A stretch of DNA of 64,000 nt from the NCBI RefSeq assembly GCF_027172205.1, contig NC_070614.1, positions 48,672,001-48,736,000 on the forward strand, read 5' to 3'. Below, piece by piece: positions 1 to 10,479 of the stretch. Both the position numbers and the translations under genes were made by a program. Below the pieces are notes generated by a model. It saw only the letters and a list, made by a program, of their open reading frames with translations, searched no databases and was not told the DNA's origin. The DNA comes from Podarcis raffonei (taxonomy: Eukaryota; Chordata; Lepidosauria; Squamata; Lacertidae). Positions within the stretch are counted from its first letter, which is position 1; each line of letters begins with the position of its first letter.

Positions 1-743
1 TTGTCCATATGACTTAATAGGTTATAAGTTATATGAGGCTGCTCTTAGAGTAGATGAAGCCCCTATTCCAGGGGTCAGCAAGGTTTACCTCGCCTGGGCC
101 GGTTCACTCCCAAGGAGATCGCTCCATGGGCTGGATCGCATCTGCGCAGACGCAATTTTCAGCATCTGCACATGCACAGATGCGATTTTCGGTGCAGCGG
201 AAATAAGTCCCTGCTCCGCACTGTGCTGGTTTAGCGAAGCGTGCGGGAGCTCGCCAAGCGGACGGCTCGTTTGGGGGCAGCTCATGGGCCATTTAAACGA
301 CTCCTGTGAGCCGCTTGTGGCCCATGGGCGGCAGGTTGCCAACTCCTGCTCTATTCTCAGCCCACGTTAGCAATGAAGAGATGTTTGTCCCCACTTGCTT
401 CATAGTATCATGTAAGCCATAGTCTCTCTGTCTCTCTTATGCTCTTCCACTCTTTTTACACACTCAGAGCAGTGGACCATGTCATCACAGCCTTTAATAA
501 AAATCCAGATTTAGAAAGCCATTGCATCAAAACTCTTATCTGGTCATCTTTCGTCATTGTCCATTTCACCTCCTAGTAGGCTTCTACCAATCTTCTCACA
601 GGTTTTTCTGACTCTCTCAAACCATACAAATGAGGTCATAGTTAAGAAAAGGAAAGTGGGGGAAAGATGGTTAGCAATGTACTTAAAAAACAAAACCATG
701 CATTTGATATTCTCTTCACACACACCCTCCTTTAACCTTCCAG
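1..743 (+). other. IGHM: CH3-CH4 intron of IgM-a (3' part)
   Basis: This is non-coding sequence ending in the polypyrimidine tract and CAG acceptor of the CH4 exon. Apart from a MITE insertion it matches, by eye and with small differences, the intron before the other two mu CH4 exons (about 18,735-19,164 and 22,385-22,830), including the stretch tttaataaaaatccagattt. That identifies it as the third intron of a mu gene whose CH1-CH3 are outside the window. Confidence 0.8.
69..348. mobile_element. hAT-like MITE
   Basis: A 280-bp insertion starting CAGGGGTCAGCAA and ending GTTGCCAACTCCTG, typical hAT-type imperfect terminal inverted repeats. It is flanked by an 8-bp near-perfect duplication (ccctattc / ctctattc). 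The homologous introns of the two other mu copies have only the uninterrupted target (around 18,797-18,802 and 22,452-22,457), so the insertion happened after the mu copies separated. It encodes no transposase. Confidence 0.75.
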
Positions 744-1138
744 ATGGCAACCCCTCTGCTCCACATATCTACATCCTTCCTCCTCCTTCGGATCAGCTGG
801 CTCTGCAGGAAACAGCCACCGTCACTTGTTTGATGAAAGATTTCTCCCCTCCTGAGTTCTTTGTCAAATGGCTGCGGAATGATGAGCCCGTGGATGCTTC
901 CAAATACTTCACTAGCACAGCCACCCAGGAGTCCAAGGCACCCAAGCGGTATTATGCCTATAGCATGCTGAACGTCAACGCAGAAGAGTGGAATTCTGGA
1001 ACTACTTACACTTGCATGGTGGGGCATGAGATGTTGCCCCTCCAGACGTCTCAGAAGACCATAGACAAGAATACGGGTAAACCAACCGTTGTCAACGTCT
1101 CCCTCGTGCTCTCCGACACCGCCAGCACTTGCCAGTAA
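744..1138 (+). CDS. IGHM: IgM-a CH4 exon with secretory tail
   Basis: This is the last constant Ig domain of a mu heavy chain; in secreted IgM it carries the tailpiece used for polymer assembly. The exon follows ttccag. Its first two bases complete a split GAT codon, giving DGNPSAPHIYILPPPSDQ, close to mammalian Cmu4. It has the intradomain cysteines (TCLMKDFSP and TYTCMVGHE), the motif NSGTTYTC, and the tail GKPTVVNVSLVLSDTASTCQ, with an N-glycosylation sequon (NVS) and the penultimate Cys of IgM. The final residue is Q instead of the Y of mammalian IgM. The internal donor ACG G|GTAAAC (exon end 1076) is at the conserved place for splicing to M1. It is nearly identical to the CH4 at 19,165. 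Because only CH4 and the membrane exons are visible, another class with a mu-like CH4 is possible but less likely. Confidence 0.88.
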
Positions 1139-1300
1139 CCATTCTTGTCAAGCCTCCTGCATATCTTTCACATCTCCCTAATTCTACCACCATCTATTTT
1201 CCTTGTGTCTCCATTTGTTTAATTATTGGCCTTTCTTGTGGGGGAAAAGAGGGGTGATGTGCCCTAAATGATGTAGAATTAACTGGCCACATCTTTCTGA

Positions 1301-1324
1301 AATAAAACAATAGTTTGAAATAAA
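1301..1324 (+). terminator. Secretory poly(A) signals of IgM-a
   Basis: Two AATAAA hexamers (1301-1306 and 1319-1324) lie about 165-190 bp after the CH4 stop, the expected place for the secreted-mu poly(A) site. The homologous segment keeps one AATAAA in the second CH4 copy and none in the third. Confidence 0.8.
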
Positions 1325-4300
1325 GAAAGTTTAATACAAGGAGACAAATCTGGATTGTTGTTGGAAATTCCGGTAAAAGGATAAAAAAAATAATTTTCAG
1401 GATACAAGCATTATGATGGGATGTAAAGCTTCCACTCGCAGCATTTTCTCAGCTATGATCTGGAATTTTCAAGGGATGATAAAAGCATTAGACATTAAAC
1501 ACCCAGTTAGACACCCAGCCTTCCCTTGTGTATTGCATTGCAAGTATCAGATTTGTCAACCTCACCATACCTTTCCCTTGCTAGCTCTTTGGCTTTTACT
1601 CTTATAGCTTTGTCTCCCATTACTTTCTCTTCTCCACAAACACAAACGTCACTGTAGTCTTTCTTCAAAATGAATAATTCCTCCATGTGGGGCGGAGAAT
1701 ATCTGTTTTAGGTGTCTAGGACCACACATTTATTATTTCACTCCTAAGGATATATAATGGTGCTGACGTCGTTGTTTAATTTAGAGCAATCCAAGGATGT
1801 TTCAGTGTAAAATTCCCCTAAAGAACCAAAAGAAGCTACTCAGGACCATGCAGAGAGTGTTTCATGACATGTCTTGCGTGTTGCTTTCAAAAGTGTGGTT
1901 GTAAAAGCAAATTGACATCTTTGATGGCTCTTCAGAGGGAACCCTATGTCCACACATCGCAGGTGCTTTGAAAAAGGGGCTTAACACCAACACAAAAACA
2001 CCAATTTTGGCAACACTTTTTTAACTTAGTGGGTTGTTGTTTTTTCAAAAAGTTAAAGGTAAATCCTTTTTAAAGGAGGGATTAGGGTAGCATTTCAATG
2101 CTAATGACATTTTGTGGAAGTAGCCAACAAATTGCACAGACAAGGAACAGCCTTCCCACTAGAACAGCTGGAAGTGCTCCTGTCTTTCTCACATAGCAAT
2201 GACATTGCAAAAACATTTCCATAAGCACAAAAAATTAATATAAAATGATAGCAGATTTCTTCTAATATCAACACACTGGCGCACAAATAAATATTTATAA
2301 ATATCATGCCTAGAAAGAAGTGATTTTCAGTTTCTGCAAGCACACACGGGTTTATCATTCTGCAACCCTGATCCATCTTATCTTTATTTTTGTATTGCAT
2401 CTCAAAGCAAAGACTAAAAAAAGTAATAAAACCTGTGTGCATAAACAATCACAATTTAGGTGGACCTAGGGCACTGGATGCTTCCATTTATGTTCACCAC
2501 AGCACACATTTAACAAGTTCCAAATGCACAATATGATAATGGTGGCATTGATGCCATCAGAGAAGTTTCCCATGTGTCAGTGAATTCCATTTTTGTGGTT
2601 TCTTTGGCAAAGCTAGAGTATATATCTAAAAAAAGGATCATCACTTTGTCCGTGATCATCTAAAACTTGAAAAATGTAGCATTGCAATTTCCAAAAATCA
2701 CTTTGTCCATTGTGATGAAAAGATCTAGAGCTTCATTAAGATAGGAAGTAATCTAAACCTCTACTAGTACAAAGTAAAGAAAAATGTGATGGTTGCATTT
2801 GTTATGGCTGACAATGGCTACTACCCACAATGGCTGTGCTCCACCTCCGCTATTGGAGGCAATATGTCTCTGAATACCAGTTGCACACCAATACTCTTTA
2901 ATTCTCTCCCAATGCACAGCAAGAGAGACACATAGGACAAAACTAAGCCAGTTGTTTCATTTCAGTTTGACAAAAGTGCAGGCATTGTCCTTCCCACTCC
3001 GAAACATTTCCCACTCCTTCTTGGAAATGGTGGATGTAGACAGCAGAGGAGTAACTGAGCAGCATCTCAGTCCACAGCAGAATGTGGAGGCTATGGAGAA
3101 CACCTTGATAACTTCAGTCATTGTTTCTTGGTAATGAGTTGCAGCCCAATGCAATTTATTTTGGGAACAGATAGATTCTATTGATGCTCAGCTTCCGTTC
3201 ATATTTGGAGACAGGTTAAATTGGATAGTTAGTGCTCCTGGAGTGGGAACTGCCTTCTCCTGTAGCATGTGACTTGGGTAATTTGTTCTACTGACACCTT
3301 ACTGCGCTAAACCCTCCATCTGCCTCTGTTAAAGAAAGGTTTAGATTGTGCACTTGTTTTGCTGAGGATAAAATCTGAAAGGAATCTACAGGGAGTAGGT
3401 GAGGCTAGTAACTGCACTCATGTTCACAAGATACAGCACACCAGTATAACGGAATGAGCTGACTTCTGAATTTATAAATGTAAGTTCAACCTTTGCCCCA
3501 GTTACAAAGAATACTGTGGCTTTGGGCAGGCTACTTTATCTCTCATTCCATCTCATCTGCACTACTAGCAACAATTGAGATACTCATTGGAAGGCAATTT
3601 GTAGGTTCATAAGTGTTGCACAGAATGCTAAAGCATTCAATCATTTCGGAAGGTAGAGAGCCATATTCTGCAGCAGACCATTGGTTGGAAAATTCCAAAT
3701 GAAACCCATGTGTGATTCATAAGATAAACTCTCAAAAATGCACCTCAAGGCTGAGACATCTCTTCCCTCTGAAGAGTGCATTTTAATATTACTGTCTACT
3801 CACGGATCCTAAACACTGTAAAAAAAAATTTTTTTAACCAAAAACAGTATGGTAGGCTCTGCTTGCAACTTATAATACAGTACAATATCCAATGCTGTCA
3901 TGAACGACACAAAAATCATTCAGGCCGGGTGGTCAGTTATTGCAAGACTACTGAGGGCTCTATGTGGTTTAGAGAGCATCATTTGGAGCAAGGACTCCTT
4001 AACACCTTTCAGCAAGCAAGCTGTGCCATGCAGAACTCCTAAAAGTGCTATAGTTCCCTCAACATGAGCTCAGCTCATGTTGGATATAGGCCAAATCCGC
4101 GCCATGTTGCTAGCACAACCAAAGGCAGAGATACTAAAGCGTTTGCAACATTTTGTCCTTTGGTGCAGCATGTCACCATTCCATCCCTTCGCTAAATCAA
4201 CTCCTCTTTCCCCTGCCTATCCCCGACTCCACATGCCACATGGCATTGTCAAGACTGGATTGTGCCCAGTCTAAAGACGGAATTGTCTTGTTTCTCAGTG

Positions 4301-4405
4301 TGCCTGTTTCACATTCCTTTCCCAGTTTTCCCCGCAAAAGTAACCTACTTTTCTCTCCTGTGTCACTTCGCTACACTGAGACGTCCCCATCTTTCTAAAC
4401 TCCAG
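1325..4405 (+). other. Intron/spacer between mu secretory poly(A) site and M1 of IgM-a
   Basis: No domain-like coding sequence was recognised. Parts resemble the matching interval of IgM-b/c: about 1,430-1,510 resembles 19,860-19,945, and about 2,950-4,405 resembles 24,290-25,716. An unclassified interspersed repeat lies at about 2,795-2,945. The rest is unremarkable intron-like DNA. Confidence 0.6.
2795..2945 (+). repeat. Interspersed repeat, tggctactacc-type, without L2 insert
   Basis: This copy reads ggctactacccacaatggct followed directly by tgctccacctccgctattgg. The same repeat follows the mu copies at about 20,100 and 23,510, but there it is split by an L2 3' end. A related, better preserved copy at about 49,000-49,235 ends in the tail gatccagcagggttctttta. 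The family is probably a LINE or SINE 3' end, but I cannot name it. Confidence 0.55.
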
Positions 4406-4563
4406 AAGAATCTGACCTGCATGTATTGTCCAAAGCTTACCTAGATGGGTTCATAGATGCTGACGACGATGAAGAGCTCGAAAGCCTGTCATCCATCCTT
4501 TCCACTTTCATCATTTTCTTCCTCGTGAGCCTTTTCTACAGTGTCACCGTGACTGTCATCAAG
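4406..4563 (+). CDS. IGHM: IgM-a membrane exon M1
   Basis: Encodes the extracellular membrane-proximal linker and transmembrane helix of membrane IgM, the B-cell receptor form that pairs with CD79A/B. The acceptor is ctccag; with the G left by the internal CH4 donor the first codon becomes GAA. An acidic linker (about 26 residues, containing DADDDEELE) precedes the helix STFIIFFLVSLFYSVTVTV, in which FLVSLFYS matches the conserved mu TM core (FLLSLFYS in mammals) with the polar S and Y residues. The donor follows ATC AAG (gtaaaa). The exon is 158 bp, the same size as the M1 at 25,717. Failure to splice the donor would read VKCKRGF and then stop. Confidence 0.9.
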
Positions 4564-4714
4564 GTAAAATGCAAGAGGGGGTTCTGAAGCAAGAGGCCTT
4601 TGATCATGCTTTGCAACTGAGGACTAATAGTAACTCACTTATAGCTGGTAGGGTAAGAAACTACAATGGTTTTCAAGGGGGTGAGACCAAGCTAAGGTTC
4701 AAGAAAATATGATT

Positions 4715-4955
4715 CAGTGGTACCTCGGTTTAAGAACAATCCTGTTTATGAATGTTTCAGTTTACGAACTCCGCAAAACTGGAAGTAGTGTTCCAGTTTG
4801 CAAACTTTACCTCGGTCTACAAACGGAAACTGAACAATGGAAGGGCACCAGCAGCAGGAGGTCTCATTAGGGAAAGCACGCCTCGGTTTAAGAATGGATT
4901 TGGTTTAAGAACAGACTTCCGGAACGAATTAAGTTTGTAAACTAAGGTACCACTG
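4715..4955. mobile_element. Pogo/Tigger-like MITE (diverged member)
   Basis: A roughly 241-bp insertion in the M1-M2 intron, starting CAGTGGTACCTCGG and ending in ggtaccactg before TA. The homologous intron of IgM-b/c has the empty site (caattattttgc, about 26,029-26,040). Its interior, tttaagaacagacttccgga, belongs to the same family as the 242-bp elements elsewhere in the window but is clearly diverged. Confidence 0.7.
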
Positions 4956-5330
4956 TATTTTGCAAAGCGTTAGGGTTATATAAGTCAAAGGACTATTATT
5001 CTTAGACAAGTCATGTGTGTATATCATGTAAACATAGGACTATTTTTCAGAAATGTAGATTAAACTCTCCCCCTCACTGTGTGGATATTTTATTTCAGCA
5101 GTTGCATATAGACCCTCTGCAGATCTAACCATCTAACTGTGAGTGAGGAAGATGAGCCCTGCCAGTTCTGATTGCCCAATAAAAGTATCTCCCCATGCTA
5201 CTGGAATAGAGTTTTATTGCATCACTAAATAGCAGTGATGAATGGGACAGCAAGTTGTGAAAGAGTGGAGGGCTATACGGCTTTATTTTTGTACAGGCAA
5301 ACATTAATTATGGTTGTTTTCCAATTCCAG

Positions 5331-5339
5331 GTGAAATAA
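5331..5339 (+). CDS. IGHM: IgM-a membrane exon M2 (VK stop)
   Basis: The acceptor ttccaattccag is followed by GTG AAA TAA, which adds the two-residue cytoplasmic tail Val-Lys and a stop, exactly as in membrane IgM of other jawed vertebrates. The same exon, with the same preceding 12 bases, occurs at 26,593 in IgM-b/c. The coding part is only 9 bp; the 3' untranslated extent and poly(A) site are not evident. Confidence 0.88.
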   Translation: MK

Positions 5340-5657
5340 CAAAGTGAAGGGTCATCTGAAGATGGGCAATAAGTTGCCTAACATAAAGGACTGTATATTC
5401 TTTCAGTTTCTTTCATCAGCAGCATAATCAAGGACTTAATATTTCTCCATTCACTTTTGGGGAAGGTTGACTGGACAGATGACATTTCTGTCTTGCTTTG
5501 TCTCATCATGTAGCTGGGAACAAGTCCTATCAAACTAAATGGGACTAATATATGACTAGACATGCATGGCCTTTTGCTGCCAGTATTCCATTTGAACTGG
5601 ACCTATTGGACTGGTTGTTTATCCTTCAAACATGTATGCTATAATTTTGCCTTCCTT

Positions 5658-5660
<3 letters not shown>

Positions 5661-5697
<37 letters not shown>
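5661..5697. repeat. (TG)n microsatellite
   Basis: About 37 bp of pure TG. It is shared at the homologous position after IgM-b/c (26,911-26,945), so it predates the mu duplication. Confidence 0.95.
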
Positions 5698-5698
<1 letters not shown>

Positions 5699-5743
5699 GT
5701 ATTCAACTAAGTACTACTTAAAGTAGACCTAATGAAATTAATT

Positions 5744-5823
5744 GAAGACAGAAGTGCCTGGCGTGCTCTCGTCCATGGGGTCACGAAGAGTCGGACACGA
5801 CTAAACGACTAAACAACAACAAC
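5744..5823 (+). mobile_element. Bov-B LINE 3' end
   Basis: 80 bp containing catggggtcacgaagagtcg and gacacgactaaacgac, the characteristic Bov-B 3' terminus with a (CAA)n tail. It is flanked by the perfect 13-bp target duplication aatgaaattaatt (5731-5743 and 5824-5836). It is a 5'-truncated copy with no coding capacity. Confidence 0.85.
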
Positions 5824-6312
5824 AATGAAATTAATTAAACTCAATTATCCCTTTTAACTACAATGCGTCTACTCTGATTTAGGACTAGCATTGCATACCA
5901 CCCATCGCTGTGACTCTGTTGTGGTCATATTTCATTTTGGCTATTTTTGCCTACCTAGTCTAAACCCCAAAAGAGGATATTGCAATTTCAACTCTGAATG
6001 CAGTAGACAGAGTATTGTACCACATATACCAAACAGAATGTTTGCCTTTACTCCTGTTGTACATTAAGCTTACATTTCTTATGAACGTTTTACATTACTG
6101 TTACTGTATCTACTTTTCTAGTTTTAAGTGTATCCCACATTGCATCCAGAGGCAAGAAAGGGTTCAGTTTATTCAAGAAAACCCTTTTTATGACTAAAAA
6201 AAGCTTTATCTCTTGAAAAGTTTTTTTTAAAGGAGCTTCCCAAGAACAAATAGAAAGAAAGAATTCCCTATCCCCATAATGGAGCAGGCGGCAATGCCAG
6301 CAAAATGCATTA

Positions 6313-6554
6313 CAGCAGTACCTCGGGTTAAGAACTTAATTCATTCTGGAGGTCCGTTCTTAACCTGAAACTGTTCTTAACCTGAGGTACCACCTTAGCT
6401 AATGGGGCCTCCCGCTGCCGCCACGCCGTCGCCGTGTGATTTCTGTTCTCATCCTGAAGCAAAGTTCTTAACTCGAGGTACTATTTGTGGGTTAGCAGAG
6501 TCTGTAACCTGAAGCGTATGTAACCTGGAGCGTCTGTAACCTGAGGTACCACTG
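6313..6554. mobile_element. 242-bp pogo/Tigger-like MITE
   Basis: Starts CAGCAGTACCTCGG (one end slightly diverged) and ends GAGGTACCACTG, flanked by TA on both sides. The homologous sequence after IgM-b/c (27,650-27,666, gttacaccacaggtgaac) is the precise empty site with one TA, so it inserted after the mu duplication. It is non-autonomous, and its length equals that of the copies at 10,137, 29,834 and 50,625. Confidence 0.85.
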
Positions 6555-8743
6555 TACACCACAGGTGAACATGGGTAGCTGGCAGATGCCAGATACCTTT
6601 GTTGTTGTTGTTAGAAAAGGTTAAGAGTGGATGCCATGCTTCTATAAAGTCATCTGAGTCTTGAGGAACGTTTAATACTTTAACATACTTAGCTAGTTTC
6701 TCCATCAGTGCTACCATCCACATGTTCTGTCTCCACGGAGAGAGTTGAAGATGACCCAGATTTTTCCATTTCTGCACAATATGCTGCAAAGCCACCACAA
6801 GGAGGAATGTAATTAGTTCTTTGTGTTGTAGGTCTTTATCAATGCTCGATAAAGGTGCTCATTAAAGCCAACTGTGGTGTGCAATACACAGTCTGTTGTG
6901 TTATGAGATTTATTTCATTGAAAATATTCATCCAGAATGGTTGGTGTTTGCTACATGTCAACCACTTACCATATACAGTCAGGGACTGATGGAGGGTACC
7001 GACTCCATCACAGGGGAGAGGAGGATGGGTCCATGTGACTGCCCTTTTGTGGAGTTAAATACCACCAAGGCAGAATTTTGAGTGTGTTTTCTCTGATATT
7101 ACTGGAGACAGACCTTAGTGGCGTTTTTGGCCCACGTATTACACCCCTCTGCTTTCTCCATCTCTATTCACAAATCCAACTTCCAAACTTGCTTTGTTGA
7201 ATCAATCAGACCTAATTAGAGATCACCAAGTATTTTGTAGATAACATCTTTTTCAGAGTCAGATTCGTGTTGAGAATCAAATTTCCCAATGTTGCTAAAG
7301 ACATGGTTGCTTGTGGACTAATTGTTGGGTTCAAGATGAAGTGAAGTGCCTGGTACAAGTGCAGCCATTGTTAGAATTCCTGTTCCATGATTGCTGTCTT
7401 TCACATGATGGTGTATGTTTTGACTCCACAAAGTGGGAAGTGACGGAGACAGGGTGTTTGTGTTACTGTGTTACTGTGTTCTGTGAAGTGGGACTATTGT
7501 CCTTTGTTTTTTCTTTGCTGTCTGATACTAGAGAGAGAGGGAGCCATGTTGCAGTGCTCCGTGTGTGTTTATATGCAAATAAAGTAGATTAGCCAAAATG
7601 CTGAGTTGCTGAGGTCTGTTACGCAAGCTGCGAAGACTCTGCGGATCCCTAAGTGTGTCGGTGTCTGTTGGCATTGGTTGCTGTGCTGTTCGGGCTGAAG
7701 AAAGCTAATGAAGCTCCTGAACGATCGACCAGGCGGGAGAGAACATGCCAGCTGGGCATGTGTCTCTGCCAGTGTCCTACTCGAATGTAGAACAAGCTCC
7801 TGACAGCAATCACATCTTTCTGTTCCCTAATTCATGTATAACTTATTCGCCTATCAGGTGCATGCCGCCATCATTAAGAAAAAACACCTTCCAGACTGTA
7901 CAACCCTGCATGTTTCCAAACATTATATATTAAACCTCCCTCCTCGGAGTGGAACAGAGGTTGTAGTATGAATGGGCTCAGAGAGGAGATTGGAGGTGCT
8001 AGATGCAAATACCTTTTATGCCATACACAGGAGTTGGCTGCAACAAATGGGTTGAAGATGGACTTCAGAACATTTTTGTGTACAATGGTATATGACTGAG
8101 GATCTCAGCCTCAGATGTCTCCCTAAATATACAAATTGGATGAACAGCTTTTGCCAGTTTTTGAACAAGCCTGGGGATAGATAAATGGAGAAAAATGGAT
8201 AAACAAAAATAAAAACCTTGGGACAACCATCAATTTCATTGTGGAATACGGCCAGTCCATGATAGATCTGTCTGCGTCCAAGTCTTTAAGTCTTTTCTAA
8301 CATCTTTCAATAGCAGATTATACTTTAGCTTTTGAAAGTTAGGACGCATCCACACTCCTGCTTGTGCCATGCCTAGAAAACACATATTTGAGCTGTTTTC
8401 CCCTTGTGCCACTCCTTTTCAATGGCAATCCAGGAGGAACCCAATTCAGGGCCAGACTGTACGCTATTACATTATCACATATTCCAGCCAATCAAAAGCA
8501 CCTGAAGAGAGTGAAAAGGTGGGTCATAACTGGGTGGCCTTGGGAGAGTCACAAAGGCCAGACAGAGGCCTAGATAACCACATTCACTCCCACTAGCAGC
8601 AGCCATTACTCATTCCTGGAGGAGAAATCCAGATTTACCATTTCTACCCAGGTGGCAAATTTTCTCCACACCTGTTATTCCCTCCCCCCCCCAAAAAAAA
8701 AATCAGGTTTGGCATGGAGAAAACATGTACCTGTTGTGTAGTT

Positions 8744-8827
8744 TGTTGTTGTTTAGTCGTTTAGTGGTGTCCGACTCTTCGTGAACCCATGGACCAGAGA
8801 ACGCCAGGCACTTCTGTCTTCTGTCTT
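8744..8827 (-). mobile_element. Bov-B LINE 3' end
   Basis: The reverse complement carries cgaagagtcggacacc and gactaaacaacaac, the Bov-B 3' end. It is flanked by the perfect 13-bp target duplication ctgttgtgtagtt (8731-8743 and 8828-8840). It is 84 bp long and severely 5'-truncated. Confidence 0.85.
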
Positions 8828-10136
8828 CTGTTGTGTAGTTAGATGACCACATACACAATGTTGCCTGTCTCTGTGTACATAGCATACTCTGCAACATGCC
8901 TCAGATGAAAATAGGGATGTTTTCATCTGAGGAATGCTGGAGGGTATGTCACACAGAGTCATTTTTAGGGGTTAGTGACAGAACTAAGACACTCTCTCTT
9001 CCTCCTTCCCCTGCCTCAGGAGGGCATGGGGTAGGGATGGAGGGCTCACCACGACTTCCCGCCTCCACTGTGCCAGGCCGTCACTTTGAAAGTGCCAGTT
9101 CCATTGCTCTTTTCCTGCCCATCGCCGCATGCATTCATGAAAACTGCAAACTAAAATGGTATTTTTCCTCCGATGGATTAGCATGGAGCATAATTCAACA
9201 GCTCCCATTAACACTGATTATGCTTGGACAGGAAATGTCACCACAAATGGTACTTCGGGGAAACATTCCATTCGCCATTCTGCCATCTTTGATGGCACCC
9301 AAAATCATCTTGCCCAAGGGCAGGACTCCCTCCACATGAGGAGTGACTTTTTAAAAACTCCTCAGAATGGTACAGGAGGTGATGTGCATCAAAGAGTTTG
9401 CTCAGTTGGAAGTGATTTCTTCATGTGAGCGTCTTGACGCCAAAGCAACCTGGGGAAAATTGCACCCTCCCAGTTCCATGACATGAAAATTGGAAAGTGT
9501 TTGGCGGCACTGAAAAGTGATATGGAATTAGATAATAAAAATAAATTCAAGGCCTCTGGGAGTGAGGCCTAGTCCTGCCTGAGGTATCTGCTTTCAGTGT
9601 TTTTAATGCTCTGGAATAGTAGGTTTCTTTATCACATATACTTTGCTTATACAACTCTTTTCAGCAAGTGATAAATCAGGATTTTATTCATTTCTTAAAT
9701 AAATAATGTTAGAGGGTAGGGTGTGTGAACATGGAGGGAGGCTGTTTTGCCAGATTTTCCCACCAACCAAATTTCTGAAGTTTGAAAACAAGCAAACAAG
9801 GCAAGACAAACTATAATAGGGAAAGAGGAAGTTGTCTCTGAGCCAACCTTCATGTGGGCATCTTGGGATTCCAATTATAGCCCGTACCCCAGACATCACT
9901 CAACCACAACAATGTACTGCATCTGTTTTAAAACCATCATGTTAGTCCCAAGGACATCACAATCTACAATTTTCTTTTGGAGGGCAGTTTCTGTGAACAT
10001 TAGGGAAAACTCTGAAGGCTTCATACAGCAGAGATGACTTTCCCAAAGAAACAGACCGTGGTGGCTTGAACCTGGCTGCCTCAACCATTTAATGACAGCC
10101 TTTGATGGGGTAAGTCAAAGGGAACTTTTTGTAATA

Positions 10137-10378
10137 CAGTGGTACCTCGGGTTAATAACTTAATTCGTTCTGCAGGTCCGTTGTTAACCTGAAACTGTTT
10201 TTAACCTGAAGCACCACTTTAACTCATGGGGCCTCCTGCTGCCGCTGCGCCGCCGCTGCACGATTTCTGTTCTCATCCTGAAGCAAAGTTCTGAACCCGA
10301 GGTACTATTTCTGGGTGAGCGGAGTCTGTAACCTGAAGCGTATGTAATCTGAAGCGTATGTAACCTGAGGTACCACTG
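10137..10378. mobile_element. 242-bp pogo/Tigger-like MITE
   Basis: Flanked by TA, starting CAGTGGTACCTCGGGTT and ending CCTGAGGTACCACTG. The interior repeats the motif of converted-strand taacctgaa units and a GC-rich centre. It lies just 5' of the switch-like tract of the second mu gene. Confidence 0.9.
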
Positions 10379-10479
10379 TAGGCTTGAGCATAAATACTAG
10401 TATTTCCATTTGAGTTCTGGTTTCTCGCATTGATTACTGCTTCCTGCTTTAAGGCTTGCTTATTGCCATCTGCCTGCTG

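Larger units (their letters stand above)
5340..10136 (+). other. Intergenic spacer 3' of IgM-a
   Basis: Up to about 6,570 it resembles 26,602-27,668 after IgM-b/c, so this is the distal part of the mu duplication unit. Beyond that I see repeats and unremarkable DNA. A minus-strand stretch at about 6,600-6,798 could encode a peptide loosely like an L1 ORF2 C-terminus, at low confidence. Around 8,900-8,960 there is a short repeat containing tgaggaatgctggagggtat that recurs at about 53,715. No IgD-like or other Ig domain was recognised. Confidence 0.5.

Noticed and set aside
716-1027. Minus-strand open frames opposite the mu CH4 exons
   Set aside because: Antisense shadows of conserved coding exons; the same frame recurs at 19,047-19,556 and 22,803-23,222 only because the exons are duplicated.
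8896-9339. Open frame of 147 codons on the + strand
   Set aside because: No recognisable domain, low-complexity composition, overlapping open frames on both strands, and a recurring repeat word at its start; most likely repeat-derived.
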